DNA of 64,000 nt from Myxococcaceae bacterium (GTDB lineage Bacteria; Myxococcota; Myxococcia; Myxococcales; Myxococcaceae). Below are positions 41,417-52,747 of this stretch, piece by piece. The stretch covers positions 1 through 64,000 of the forward strand of contig JADGRA010000015.1 of the NCBI GenBank assembly GCA_017881265.1. The letters are read 5' to 3'. The first letter of the stretch is position 1, and each line of letters begins with the position of its first letter. The notes under the pieces are model-generated. The model saw nothing but the letters and a program-made list of their open reading frames with translations, searched no databases and was not told the origin of the DNA. The position numbers and the translations under genes were made by a program.

Positions 41417-43651
41417 ATGCTCGCCCCCATGCTCCTGAGTCTCCTCGCCTCCTCCCCCGTGCCTGCGGACGACGGTTTTCTCCGCCAGTACGCCCAAACC
41501 CGGTCCTTCACCAACGGCACGCCCAAGCAGGCACGGCCCACGCCCGACGGCCGCTGGGTCCTCTTCCTCCGTTCGGAGGCCACCTCCCCGGTGCAGTCGC
41601 TGTACGCCTTCGACGTCTCCACCGGGAAGACGGAGCAGGTGCTGACGGCCGAGGCGTTGCTGAAGGGGGCCGCGCAGCAGCTCAGCGTCGCGGAACGGGC
41701 GGAGCTCGAGCGCAAGCGCATCAGCGCGCGGGGCTTCACCGGCTTCGAATTGTCGCGGGACGGCAAGACGCTGGTGACGGTGCTGTCGGGCCGCGTCTAC
41801 CAAGTCGACGTCGGGGCCCTCACCGCCGGGAAGCCGGCGGCAACTTCTTCCCGGCCCCTGCCGGTGGAGGGGGTCCTCAGCCCCACCCTGTCGGCGGACG
41901 GTGCGCAGCTCGCCTACGTCAAGGGCGATGACCTTCACGTCCTGGACGTGGCGCGCGGGACCTCGCGCCAGCTCACCACCGGTGGGACGGAGCGGCTGAG
42001 CCACGGGCTGGCAGAATTCGTGGCCCAGGAGGAGATGCACCGCTTCGAGGGCTTCTGGTGGTCGCCCGACGGCAAGCAGCTGGCCTTCGAAGAGTCGGAC
42101 ACCCGAAAGGTGGAGACGTTCACCATCCAGGACCCGGCCCGTCCCGAAGAGCCGGCCAACGCCTTCCCCTACCCGCGCCCCGGCAAGGCCAACGCCAAGG
42201 TGCGCCTGGGCCTCGTCTCCACCGCGGGCGGCCCCACCACCTGGGTGGCGTGGGACACTGAGAAGTACCCCTACCTGGCCCGGGTGGTGTGGCCGAAGCA
42301 CGGGCCGCTCACCCTGTTGGTGCAGAACCGCCCCCAGACGGAGGAGCTGCTGCTGGCCGTCGAGGCGCAGACGGGTGCGACGCGCGTGCTGTTGAGAGAG
42401 ACCGACGCGGCCTGGCTCAACCTTCCGCCGGCCGAGCAGGTGCCCACCTGGCTGGAGGACGGCTCCGGCTTCTTCTGGCTCACCGAGCGCAGCGGAAACT
42501 GGGAAGTCGAGTTTCACGCCCCGGACGGGGCCCTTGTGGGCACCTGGCTGAAGGGGACGGACCACCTGGTGTCCCTCGTGGGCTACGACGCTGTCGAGAA
42601 GGCGCTGTACTTCCTGGCAGCCCCGCAGGCACCGGACACGGTGGTGATGCGGGTGCGGGCCGGGGGGAGCGCCGAGCGGCTGGTCCCGGGAACGAGCGAG
42701 CGCATCGCACAGTCTCTCAAACTGTCAGACGACGGCAGCCTGCGGCTGCTGACCACTTACGAGGCAACGGGCAGCATGCGCACCGAGGTGAAGGACCGCA
42801 GCGGCAAGACGCTGGGCGTGCTTCCCTCGGTGGCCCTGGCCCCTCCCTTCGTGCCGCGCGTCGAGTACCGCCAGGTGGGAGAGCGGGGCTTCTGGACGAC
42901 TGTCGTCCGGCCGCGCACGGCCGTGCCTGGCCAGAAGCTGCCGGTGCTGGTCGACTGCTACGGCGGGCCCCATGCCAACGTGGTGCAGGCCATGCCGCTG
43001 CGCTACCTGCTCGCCCAGTGGCACGCGGACCAGGGGTTCCTGGTGGTGAGCTTCGATGGGCGGGGGACGCCGCGGCGCGGCCGGGCATGGGAGCGGGCCA
43101 TCAAGGACGACTTCTCGGGCGTCATCCTCGATGACCAAGTGGCGGCGCTGCAGGCCCTGGCAGCCATCGTCCCGGAGATGGACCTCTCCCGGGTGGGCAT
43201 CGCCGGCTGGTCCTTCGGCGGTTACCTCGCCGCGCTGGCCGTCCTGAAGCGTCCCGACGTCTTCCACGCCTCGGTGGCCGGGGCGCCGGTGGTGGACTGG
43301 CTGGACTACGACTCCAACTACACCGAGCGCTACCTGGGCATTCCGCCCGCCGCGGACGCCGTCTACGCGCGCAATGGGCTGCTCGGCGAGGCGGCCAAGC
43401 TGCAGCGTCCGCTGCTGGTGCTGCACGGCACGTCGGACGACAACGTGTACTTCTTCCACTCGCTGAAGCTCATCAACGCCTTCTTCCGCGCCGGGCGGCA
43501 GCAGTTCGACTTCGTGCCGCTGTCCGGCTTCACCCACATGGTGGCCGACCCGGCGGTGACGGAGCGCGTGCAGCGCCTGGTGGTGGACTTCCTGAAGGCC
43601 CACCTGGCCGCGCCCGCCCCTGGGGTGCCAGCGCCCGTCACAGCCCGCTGA
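41417..43651 (+). CDS. S9 family dipeptidyl-peptidase IV-like enzyme
   Basis: The protein has 744 residues from ATG 41417, which gives a Sec signal (LAPMLLSLLASSPVPA); ATG 41378 is also possible. An N-terminal DPP-IV propeller (PTPDGRWVLFLRSE, FVAQEEMHRFEGFWWSPDGKQLAFEE) precedes an alpha/beta hydrolase domain. The triad is Ser in GWSFGGYLA, Asp in HGTSDDNVYF and His in GFTHMVAD. The paired Glu in AQEEMHR is the DPP-IV N-terminus-binding site, so removal of X-Pro or X-Ala dipeptides is likely. It is secreted. Confidence 0.93.
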   Translation: MLAPMLLSLLASSPVPADDGFLRQYAQTRSFTNGTPKQARPTPDGRWVLFLRSEATSPVQSLYAFDVSTGKTEQVLTAEALLKGAAQQLSVAERAELERKRISARGFTGFELSRDGKTLVTVLSGRVYQVDVGALTAGKPAATSSRPLPVEGVLSPTLSADGAQLAYVKGDDLHVLDVARGTSRQLTTGGTERLSHGLAEFVAQEEMHRFEGFWWSPDGKQLAFEESDTRKVETFTIQDPARPEEPANAFPYPRPGKANAKVRLGLVSTAGGPTTWVAWDTEKYPYLARVVWPKHGPLTLLVQNRPQTEELLLAVEAQTGATRVLLRETDAAWLNLPPAEQVPTWLEDGSGFFWLTERSGNWEVEFHAPDGALVGTWLKGTDHLVSLVGYDAVEKALYFLAAPQAPDTVVMRVRAGGSAERLVPGTSERIAQSLKLSDDGSLRLLTTYEATGSMRTEVKDRSGKTLGVLPSVALAPPFVPRVEYRQVGERGFWTTVVRPRTAVPGQKLPVLVDCYGGPHANVVQAMPLRYLLAQWHADQGFLVVSFDGRGTPRRGRAWERAIKDDFSGVILDDQVAALQALAAIVPEMDLSRVGIAGWSFGGYLAALAVLKRPDVFHASVAGAPVVDWLDYDSNYTERYLGIPPAADAVYARNGLLGEAAKLQRPLLVLHGTSDDNVYFFHSLKLINAFFRAGRQQFDFVPLSGFTHMVADPAVTERVQRLVVDFLKAHLAAPAPGVPAPVTAR

Positions 43652-43774
43652 CGCCGGGGGGCGGCCGTGGCCGTGTCATTCCGACGTCCGCGCGCTAGTC
43701 TGTTTTCGTCAGGGGTTGGCGTGAATTGGCACCTGCGGTCCGGGGTGCCGCCGCTCGGGGGGGGGCCGCTTTTC

Positions 43775-44252
43775 GTGAAGTCGCTCTGCACAGCAATGGC
43801 GCTCCTTTTTGGGAGTGACGAACTCCGGGTGCTCATTCATCTTCACCAAGGGGCCCGAACCCGAGGTGCACCCCGCGCCCCCGTGCACCACCACCAATGA
43901 CGCGCCGGCGATGGACACCATTCTCGCCGTCCTGTCGCTTGGCCTTTTGGGACTCGGCATGGCGGCCGTGGTGGACGGCAGTGCCAAAAGCGCGCCCCCC
44001 ACACCTTGCGTCGACAACTGCGAAAGCGGATTGGAGGGTGCCGCCGGCGTGCTCGGTATGGCAGTGGGAGCGGCCCTGGTCGCTCTCTTCACCACCTCCG
44101 CCGTGGTGGGCTACTAGCGGACGGCGGCGTGTCGGGCCTTCGTCCAGCCGAAGGCCCCGCCTGTCCCCGTCTCCCAGCTGGAAGCCTGTGGCCCGCTGGC
44201 GGACGCGCCGCGGGCGTGCCCTGCGTCCGTCCTGCTGTTCGGGCAGCGCTGA
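43775..44252 (+). pseudogene. Small lipoprotein gene broken by a frameshift and an in-frame stop
   Basis: From GTG 43775 one frame reads MKSLCTAMALLF; the next frame reads LGVTNSGCSFIFTKGPEPEV, which together form a lipoprotein signal and lipobox. The shift is at a T5 run (43806-43810); a sixth T restores the frame. It continues through a hydrophobic segment to VVGY, TAG at 44115-44117, and the same frame then stays open for 44 residues (CRAFVQPKAPPVPVSQLEAC and so on) to TGA 44252 with protein-like composition. Myxobacteria have many such small lipoproteins with a C-terminal Cys-containing tail. Two lesions suggest real decay more than one sequencing slip. Confidence 0.55.
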
Positions 44253-44269
44253 CGCCCCCCACCCAGGGC

Positions 44270-44491
44270 TTACTGTCCGGTGACGACGACGGCCGGCGGC
44301 GGCCGCGGTGGAACCACCACCTCCGGGCACACCCAGTGCCCGGCATGCCAGTGGCCGTAGGGGCCGTAGTGCCCCTGCACCCACGTCCCACCCGGACAGG
44401 GCGGGGCCCGGACGACGACGGCTTCCTGCGTCGCGCACCCCAGGGTGGTGGCCACCGTGACGGCGAGGACAGCGAGTCTCAGCTTCCGCAT
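44270..44491 (-). CDS. Small lipoprotein with Gly/Tyr/His repeat
   Basis: The protein has 73 residues from ATG 44491 behind GAAGGAG. The signal LAVLAVTVATTLGC ends in a lipobox. The mature peptide is PCPGGTWVQGHYGPYGHW, then HAGHWVCPEVVVPPRPP: a YxxWxxGH-type repeat seen in outer-membrane lipoproteins of myxobacteria, and two Cys that could bridge. Function is unknown. It is convergent with the broken lipoprotein gene. The 240 bases upstream (44492-44731) hold nothing recognisable. Confidence 0.7.
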   Translation of the reverse strand: MRKLRLAVLAVTVATTLGCATQEAVVVRAPPCPGGTWVQGHYGPYGHWHAGHWVCPEVVVPPRPPPAVVVTGQ

Positions 44492-44731
44492 AGCAGTGCG
44501 TGCTCCTTCTTCCCCGAAGGAATCGGGGAAGGGCGCACGGGTTGCGGGCAGGGCGCCCAGGCTCCGGGCGGGGGGCCGCAGAGACGACACGCCACCACAC
44601 CGCAGGAGGCGAGGGTTAGTTGCCTGACAGGGGCGGGGCTGGGGAACGCCTCCAGCCACCGGCGCCGCCCCCGTGCCGTCCCTTTTGCCGGGAGGCCAGA
44701 AGGGCGCGACGGCAGCGGCGGGGCACAAGAC

Positions 44732-44773
44732 GACGCCCCGGCTCCACCCTGCAGCTCGCGGAGCCGGGGCGTC
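44732..44773 (-). terminator. Strong hairpin downstream of cspA
   Basis: GACGCCCCGGCTCC and GGAGCCGGGGCGTC form a perfect 14-bp stem around a 14-base loop, 29 bases after the cspA stop. On the minus strand it is followed by TCTTGTG, a weak T-tract. It should end cspA transcription and protect its 3' end. Confidence 0.7.
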
Positions 44774-44802
44774 AGACCTTCTAAAGACCGCTAGACGGCT
44801 CC

Positions 44803-45006
44803 TTAAATGGGCTTGACGTTCTGCGCCTGCAGCCCCTTCGGGCCACGGGCGACGTCGAACTCCACCTTCTGACCCTCAGCCAGGGTGCGGAAGCCCTCTG
44901 ACTGGATGGCAGTGTGGTGGCAGAAAACGTCCTCCCCGCCCCCATCCTGCGTGATGAAACCAAACCCCTTCGCATCGTTGAACCACTTCACAGTACCAGT
45001 TGCCAT
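44803..45006 (-). CDS. Cold-shock protein
   Basis: The protein has 67 residues from ATG 45006: [18 protein letters not shown] with the RNP1 KGFGFI and RNP2-like DVFCHH motifs of the CspA family. It binds single-stranded RNA and DNA as a chaperone. The 5' region contains AT-richer DNA that may form the usual regulatory leader. A 14-bp hairpin follows the gene. It has no operon partner; the upstream GNAT gene is divergent. Confidence 0.95.
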   Translation of the reverse strand: MATGTVKWFNDAKGFGFITQDGGGEDVFCHHTAIQSEGFRTLAEGQKVEFDVARGPKGLQAQNVKPI

Positions 45007-45081
45007 CTCGTGTCTCTTATTCCTTCTCAACACCACGGCTGGAAGCGCCGCGCGTGGTCTCCACGGTCGGAGGACGCGCTT

Positions 45082-45109
45082 TTCTATGGAGACGAAAGGT
45101 TGAAGTAAA
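45082..45109 (-). promoter_or_regulatory. Weak candidate cspA promoter
   Basis: On the minus strand, TTTACT (45109-45104) and ATAGAA (45087-45082) are 16 bases apart in the only AT-rich part of the leader. They would give a 5' leader of about 70 bases. Both boxes are imperfect, so this is tentative. Confidence 0.3.
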
Positions 45110-45218
45110 GCTCTCTCGACGTCCGTCCGTGCACACGTGCGCTCGACCGGTGTCCGACCCCCGCACAGCGCGGTGCGTCGTGACAACGCCTCGCGGCCAG
45201 CCGAGTCGAGGAGGTGGC

Positions 45219-45656
45219 TTGGGACCTGCCATCCACATTCGCAGGGCTGAAGCGCAGGACGCGCCCGTCCTCGTCGAGTTGTGCTGCCACCTTGGCTACC
45301 AGGTGACGCTCGCGCAAGTCCACCAGCACCTCGAACGCCATGGCCCGGAGGCCGGGCACTGCCTCCTCGTCGCCCTGCTGGAGGGAGCGGCGGTGGGGTG
45401 GCTCGAGGTCGCCCTGCGGGCCGCGCTGGAGAGTGGCACCTGGGCCGAAATCTCGGGCCTCGTGGTGCACCCCTCCCACCAGGGCAAGGGCGTGGGCAGG
45501 GCGCTTGTCCTGGAGGCCCGCGCTTGGGCGCGCAGCCAGGGGCTGGCCCGGCTCAGGGTCCGGACTCGGACCGAGCGAGAACGGACCTCTGGCTTCTACG
45601 AAGGCCTGGGCTTTCGACTGAGTAAGCAGCAGCGCATCTACGACCTCGACCTTTGA
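45219..45656 (+). CDS. GNAT-family N-acetyltransferase
   Basis: The protein has 145 residues from TTG 45219, chosen for the GAGGAGGT site 5 bases upstream. It opens [23 protein letters not shown]. The acetyl-CoA loop is [23 protein letters not shown] and the C-terminus has [18 protein letters not shown]. The substrate is unknown; such stand-alone GNATs act on small molecules or protein N-termini. It is convergent with sucB and divergent from cspA. Confidence 0.88.
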   Translation: MGPAIHIRRAEAQDAPVLVELCCHLGYQVTLAQVHQHLERHGPEAGHCLLVALLEGAAVGWLEVALRAALESGTWAEISGLVVHPSHQGKGVGRALVLEARAWARSQGLARLRVRTRTERERTSGFYEGLGFRLSKQQRIYDLDL

Positions 45657-45691
45657 GTGCAGCGGACTTATCGGGCGCCCTCGCAACAGCG

Positions 45692-46943
45692 CTACACCTC
45701 GAGCAGGAGCCGCTCCGGGTCCTCGATGCACTCCTTGATGCGGACGAGGAACTGCACCGCTTCCCGGCCGTCGATGAGGCGGTGGTCGTAGGACAGCGCC
45801 AGGTACATGACGGGCCGGATGACCACCTGGCCGTCCCGCGCTACGGGCCGGTCGACAATGTTGTGCATGCCGAGGATGGCCGTCTGCGGGGGGTTGAGGA
45901 TGGGCGTGCTCAGCATGGAGCCGAAGATGCCTCCGTTGCTTATGGTGAAGGTGCCCCCCTGCAGCTCGGCCAGGGTGAGCTTGTCGGAGCGGGCGCGGGC
46001 ACCGAGCTCGGCGATGCGCTTCTCGATGTCGCCCATGCTGAGGGTGTCGGCGTCGCGGAGGACGGGCACCACCAGTCCGCGGGTGCCGGAGACGGCCACG
46101 CCGATGTCGTAGTAGCGCTTGAAGACGACCTCGTCCCCGTCAATTTCCGAATTCACCAGCGGGAAGGCCTTCAGCGCGTCCACCACGGCCCGGACGAAGA
46201 AGCCCATGAAGCCGAGCTTGGTGCCGTGTCGGGCGAGGAAGCGCTCACCGTACGTCTTGCGGAGTGCCCCGACGGCGCCCATGTCCACCTCGTTGAAGGT
46301 GGTGAGGATGGCGGCGCTGGACTGCGCCTGAAGGAGGCGCTCGGCGACGCGCTTGCGCAAGGGCGTCATCTTCACCCGCTCCTCGCGGGCGGCATTCGTC
46401 CGCGGGCCGGCCGGGGCCGGGGCCGGGGCCACCGGCGCCGGTGTGGAGGACTTGCCGCCCTCCAGCACGGTGAGGACGTCGTCCTTCGTCACGCGGCCGG
46501 AGGCGCCGCTGCCGCGCAGGCTGCCCGGGTCCAGCCCGGCGTCCTCGACCATCTTCCGCGCCACCGGGGACAGCGGGGGCTGCCTTCCATTGCCTGACGG
46601 CGACGCCGCGGGGGCCATCTCCACAGCCGGGCGGACGCTGGCCGGAGCCGGAGCCGGAGCCGGAGCCGGGGGCGGGGCGGCGGAGGCGACCGCGGCCCGG
46701 GGAACTTCGGCGCCCGCGCCGCTGGCGATGGTGCCGAGCACGTCGCCGATTTTCACCCGGTCGCCCTCGGCGTGGGTGATGGCGGAGAGGGCGCCGGCCG
46801 CCGGTGCGGCGACATCGATGGTCACCTTGTCCGTCTCGAGCACCACCACCGGCTCGTCCATCTTCACCGCGTCGCCAACCTTCTTGTGCCATTTGCCCAC
46901 CACCGCCTCGGTGATGGATTCGCCCAGTGCCGGGACGGTGAGC

Positions 46944-46954
<11 letters not shown>
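45692..46954 (-). CDS. sucB: 2-oxoglutarate dehydrogenase E2 (dihydrolipoyl succinyltransferase)
   Basis: The protein has 420 residues from ATG 46954. The lipoyl domain carries the lipoylated Lys in [11 protein letters not shown] (residues 1-75), followed by Ala/Pro linkers, the peripheral-subunit-binding domain ([18 protein letters not shown]) and the catalytic domain with [13 protein letters not shown], whose His is catalytic. It transfers succinyl groups in the TCA cycle. Its start overlaps the end of sucA by 11 bases. The E3 gene is not in the window. Confidence 0.95.
46405..46430. repeat. GGCCGG tandem repeat in sucB linker
   Basis: Short GGCCGG/GGGCC units encode the Ala-Pro linker between the binding and catalytic domains of E2. 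A microsatellite of this type can change length without a frame change in units of six. Confidence 0.6.
46641..46669. repeat. GCCGGA tandem repeat in sucB linker
   Basis: About five GCCGGA units encode an Ala-Pro stretch (PAPAPAPAP) between the lipoyl and the binding domain of E2. It is a flexible hinge, not CRISPR or a regulatory repeat. Confidence 0.6.
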
Positions 46955-49817
<2,863 letters not shown>

Positions 49818-50059
49818 AGAAGAGGGTTTGCTGAAGTCTTAACGCCCAAACTCGGGACGAGGGCCAGTTTTCCGGCGCATGGCTGCCATGCCGCGCCGTC
49901 ACGTGCCCCAGGCTGCCCCGAGAAGGCGAATTCACCACCGCTGGCCGCGCAGCGCCAGAGGCTCCCCCGGGCGGCCAGCACGGCGGGGGGGGGCGGCTGC
50001 CACGCTGCCCTAGACGCCCCTACAGAGGCCTGGGCAGTGGTAAAGCAGCCCCCACCCTC

Positions 50060-50851
50060 ATGCTCCTACAAGGCAAGCGGTTGGTGGTGACCGGGGTGCT
50101 GACGCCGCAATCCCTCGCCTTCGGCATTGCCGAGCTCGCCCAGTCGCAAGGCGCCGAAGTGCTGCTGACCGGCTTCGGGCGAGCTCTCTCGCTCACCGAG
50201 CGCAGCGCCCGGCGGCTGTCGCCCGTCCCGGACGTGGTGGAGCTCGACGTCACCAACCCGGCGCACTTCTCGTCCCTCACCGAGACGCTGCGAAGGAAGT
50301 GGGGCGTGGTGCACGGCGCGCTGCATGCGGTGGCCTACGCGCCCGCCGACGCCCTTGGCGGGAATTTCCTCAACACGCCCTGGGAAAGCGTCCAGACGGC
50401 CTTCCGCATCTCCACCTTCTCCTTGAAGGAACTGGCCGTGGCCGTCGCCCCCCTCATGACGGAGGGCGGCAGCATCCTCACCTTGGACTTCGACAACCGC
50501 GTGGCCTGGCCCATCTACGACTGGATGGGCGTCTGCAAGGCGGGCCTCGAAGCTTGTGTCCGGTACTTGGCACGGGACCTCGGGCCCAAGCGCATCCGGG
50601 TGAATGCGCTCGCCGCCGGCCCGCTGGCCACCGTCGCCGCCAAGGGAATTCCCGGCTTCAAGCAGCTGGAGCGGGGCTGGGGGACGCAGGCCCCGCTCGG
50701 TTGGTCCTCGAAGGACGACCACGCCGCCGTCGCCAAGACGGCCGTGGCGCTGCTTTCGGACTGGTTTCCCTCCACCACCGGCGAGATGGTGCACGTCGAC
50801 GGGGGCTACCATGCCCTCGGTGCCCCGCCGGTGGACCCCTCCGCGGACTGA
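50060..50851 (+). CDS. fabI: Enoyl-ACP reductase, InhA-like FabI
   Basis: The protein has 263 residues. The NADH fold starts LLQGKRLVVTGVLTPQSLAFGIAE. The catalytic pair is Tyr153 and Lys160 in IYDWMGVCKAGLE, with six residues between as in InhA. RIRVNALAAGPLATVAAKGIPGF matches the substrate loop of InhA-type enzymes rather than the E. coli FabI loop. It carries out the last step of fatty-acid elongation. No other fab genes adjoin. Confidence 0.92.
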   Translation: MLLQGKRLVVTGVLTPQSLAFGIAELAQSQGAEVLLTGFGRALSLTERSARRLSPVPDVVELDVTNPAHFSSLTETLRRKWGVVHGALHAVAYAPADALGGNFLNTPWESVQTAFRISTFSLKELAVAVAPLMTEGGSILTLDFDNRVAWPIYDWMGVCKAGLEACVRYLARDLGPKRIRVNALAAGPLATVAAKGIPGFKQLERGWGTQAPLGWSSKDDHAAVAKTAVALLSDWFPSTTGEMVHVDGGYHALGAPPVDPSAD

Positions 50852-51040
50852 AAAGCGCCGCCCACCTTGGGGGCGTGGGTGACCCGCCCGGGCCGTGGGC
50901 CGGCGAAAGCGACTGCCGTGCGGCGTGCGCTTCTGGCGTGGCACGGCCGAGGGGCGTGAGGGTAGAGTCCGGCGGCGCGAAAGCTGCGCTGTGGCCTGAC
51001 GCGTTTTCTGGGCAAGATGCGGACGGGGAAGGGGGAAGCC

Positions 51041-52339
51041 GTGGATGCGTTCCGAGTCGTCCTCGCCGTGACGCTCCTGACTGCAGGCGCCGCTCACGCC
51101 CAGGGGACCCCGAAGGCCCCGCCCCCGCCCGCGCCGCCTCCCGCCTCCACCAACGTCACCCCGGCGACGGTGAGTGCGCCGACCAAGTCCGCCGCGGCCG
51201 GCATCACCTCCTATGACGCCGCCGCCCAGGCCGCCCAGGCCCGTCCGCCCCTGTTGGTGCTGGACCTCGAGGCCCGGGGGGGCGGCGTCCCCGAAGCCCA
51301 GGCCGCCACCATCAACGTCGTCCGCGGCCTCCGGGACCTGGACGTCTTCCAGGTGCTCAGCGCCGACGACGTCCGGCAGCTGCTCGCACTCGAGCGCACG
51401 CGGCAGCTGTCCGGCACCAAGGGCGAGAGCGCCCTCGGGGAGCTGGGCAAGGCCCTCGGTGCCAACAACGCGGTGGTGGGCAGCGTCACGCGCGCCGGCG
51501 GCAAGTACCAGGTGGAAATCCGCCTCCTCGACGCCTCCACCCAGAGGGTGCTCAACCAGAAGACGCTGGGTCCGGTGAGCAGCGTCACGGAGATTGCCTC
51601 GGCGCTACCGGGCCTGTCCCAGGAATTGGTGGCGCCGCTGCTGAAGGACCAGCAGGGCTACCTTTTGGTGCGCACCCGCGAGGAGGGGGCCGAGGTCCTG
51701 GTCGACGACACCCTCATCGGTTCGACGCCGCAGAAGACGGCGGTGGCGCTGTCCCGCGGGCTGCACCGCGTGCAGATTCGCAAAGACGGCTTCATCGCCC
51801 AGACCCGCTCCGTCCGCATTGAACCGAACCAGACGCGCGTCGAGGACGTGGACCTCGTCCCGTCGCCGGACTACGCGGCCGCCTACCGGGACAAGAATTC
51901 GCGGCTGCGCATCGGCGCGTGGGTCTTCACCGGCGTGGCCGTGCTGGCCATCGGCGCCACCATCTGGCTCGAGGTGGACATCCACAACCAGTACAACAAC
52001 GAGTTCTACCCGTACCAGCAGTGGCTGGTGGGGGCCGCCGGCGGCACCCAAACCAAACCGCCCAACGTCGCCAACAACCCCACTGCCAGCGCCAACTGGG
52101 ACGCCTGCACCGCCAACGGCGTGAAGTACTGCACAACGCAGGCGAACAACTCCAAGAACAGCATCCAAACCCTGCAGTGGATTGCCGCCGGCACGGCCGT
52201 CGTCGGCCTTGCCGCCACCGGCGTCGCCGTCTGGCTGTGGGTGAGCGGCAAGGACCCCAACCGCTACACGGACCTGGTGGCCGGCGTCGGCCCCACGCCC
52301 CATGGCGGGATGGCCTTCGCCCTCGCCGGGCACTTCTAG
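51041..52339 (+). CDS. Exported PEGA-domain protein with two C-terminal helices
   Basis: The protein has 432 residues from GTG 51041, chosen for the GGGGGAAG site six bases upstream; ATG 51017 is the alternative. A signal (VVLAVTLLTAGAAHA) is followed by a Pro/Ala linker, a TolB-N-like domain (LLVLDLEARGG, DDVRQLLALERTRQLSG, VGSVTRAGGKYQVEIRLLD), a PEGA domain (about 205-275: VLVDDTLIGSTPQKTAVALSRG) and two membrane helices near the end. It likely spans the envelope and is a common myxobacterial architecture. Partner unknown. Confidence 0.82.
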   Translation: MDAFRVVLAVTLLTAGAAHAQGTPKAPPPPAPPPASTNVTPATVSAPTKSAAAGITSYDAAAQAAQARPPLLVLDLEARGGGVPEAQAATINVVRGLRDLDVFQVLSADDVRQLLALERTRQLSGTKGESALGELGKALGANNAVVGSVTRAGGKYQVEIRLLDASTQRVLNQKTLGPVSSVTEIASALPGLSQELVAPLLKDQQGYLLVRTREEGAEVLVDDTLIGSTPQKTAVALSRGLHRVQIRKDGFIAQTRSVRIEPNQTRVEDVDLVPSPDYAAAYRDKNSRLRIGAWVFTGVAVLAIGATIWLEVDIHNQYNNEFYPYQQWLVGAAGGTQTKPPNVANNPTASANWDACTANGVKYCTTQANNSKNSIQTLQWIAAGTAVVGLAATGVAVWLWVSGKDPNRYTDLVAGVGPTPHGGMAFALAGHF

Positions 52340-52458
52340 CCCCGGCCCTCCGTCCTTTCTCCCAACCCCAAAGCCATGCGCGGCGCGGCTTCCCCGGGCC
52401 AGGAGGACTGTTGCCTGGCCGTCACTTCTGTCCAGGACGAAAATTTATGCTCGACCTG

Positions 52459-52488
52459 TTGACAGATATGGGTGGGTCCGTGTAAACA
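52459..52488 (+). promoter_or_regulatory. Candidate sigma-70-type promoter for a small gene
   Basis: A perfect TTGACA (52459-52464) is followed 18 bases later by TAAACA (52483-52488), in an AT-rich patch (GAAAATTTATGC) that stands out in this DNA and may act as an UP element. Transcription would start near 52496 and run into the small gene at 52541. The -10 box is imperfect. Confidence 0.45.
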
Positions 52489-52540
52489 CCGGGGCAGTGT
52501 CGCCTTTGGCGGGGGGCTGGCTCCCGTCCTGGAGGGCACC

Positions 52541-52747
52541 ATGGCCGAGCAGCTGCCCCGCATGCCTCCTCCTCACCGAGCGCCGCTGGACCCCTGGCCC
52601 ACCCAGCAGCCGGCGGGGCCGGAGTCCGATGAGCCCTTTGGCCCGCGCGAGGCCGGGCCGGACGAGCCGCTCGAGGAGCGGCGGACGCCCGTCAGGCAGC
52701 CGGCAGCGGGAGCCCCTGGAAGTGAAGGCCGTCCTTCGTCTCGTTGA
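52541..52747 (+). CDS. Possible small Pro/Glu-rich protein overlapping clpA end
   Basis: A 68-codon frame begins at ATG 52541 with GGAGGGC four bases upstream, downstream of a good TTGACA box. Residues run MAEQLPRMPPPHRAPLDPWP then an acidic Pro/Gly/Glu stretch. Third positions are strongly GC until about 52690, as in real genes here; the last 56 bases overlap the clpA 3' end on the other strand. No family is recognisable. I consider it more likely real than not only because promoter, ribosome site and codon bias agree. Confidence 0.4.
   Translation: MAEQLPRMPPPHRAPLDPWPTQQPAGPESDEPFGPREAGPDEPLEERRTPVRQPAAGAPGSEGRPSSR

Noticed and set aside
43720-43774. Sigma-54 promoter (TGGCAC) before the broken lipoprotein gene
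   Set aside because: TGGCAC occurs but no TTGC element is found at the required spacing.
44115-44117. TAG decoded as an amino acid (pyrrolysine or suppressor read-through)
   Set aside because: No sign of such a system; the gene also has a frameshift, so decay is simpler.
46405-46669. CRISPR-like or regulatory tandem repeats
   Set aside because: They are six-base Ala-Pro codon repeats in sucB linkers without spacers.
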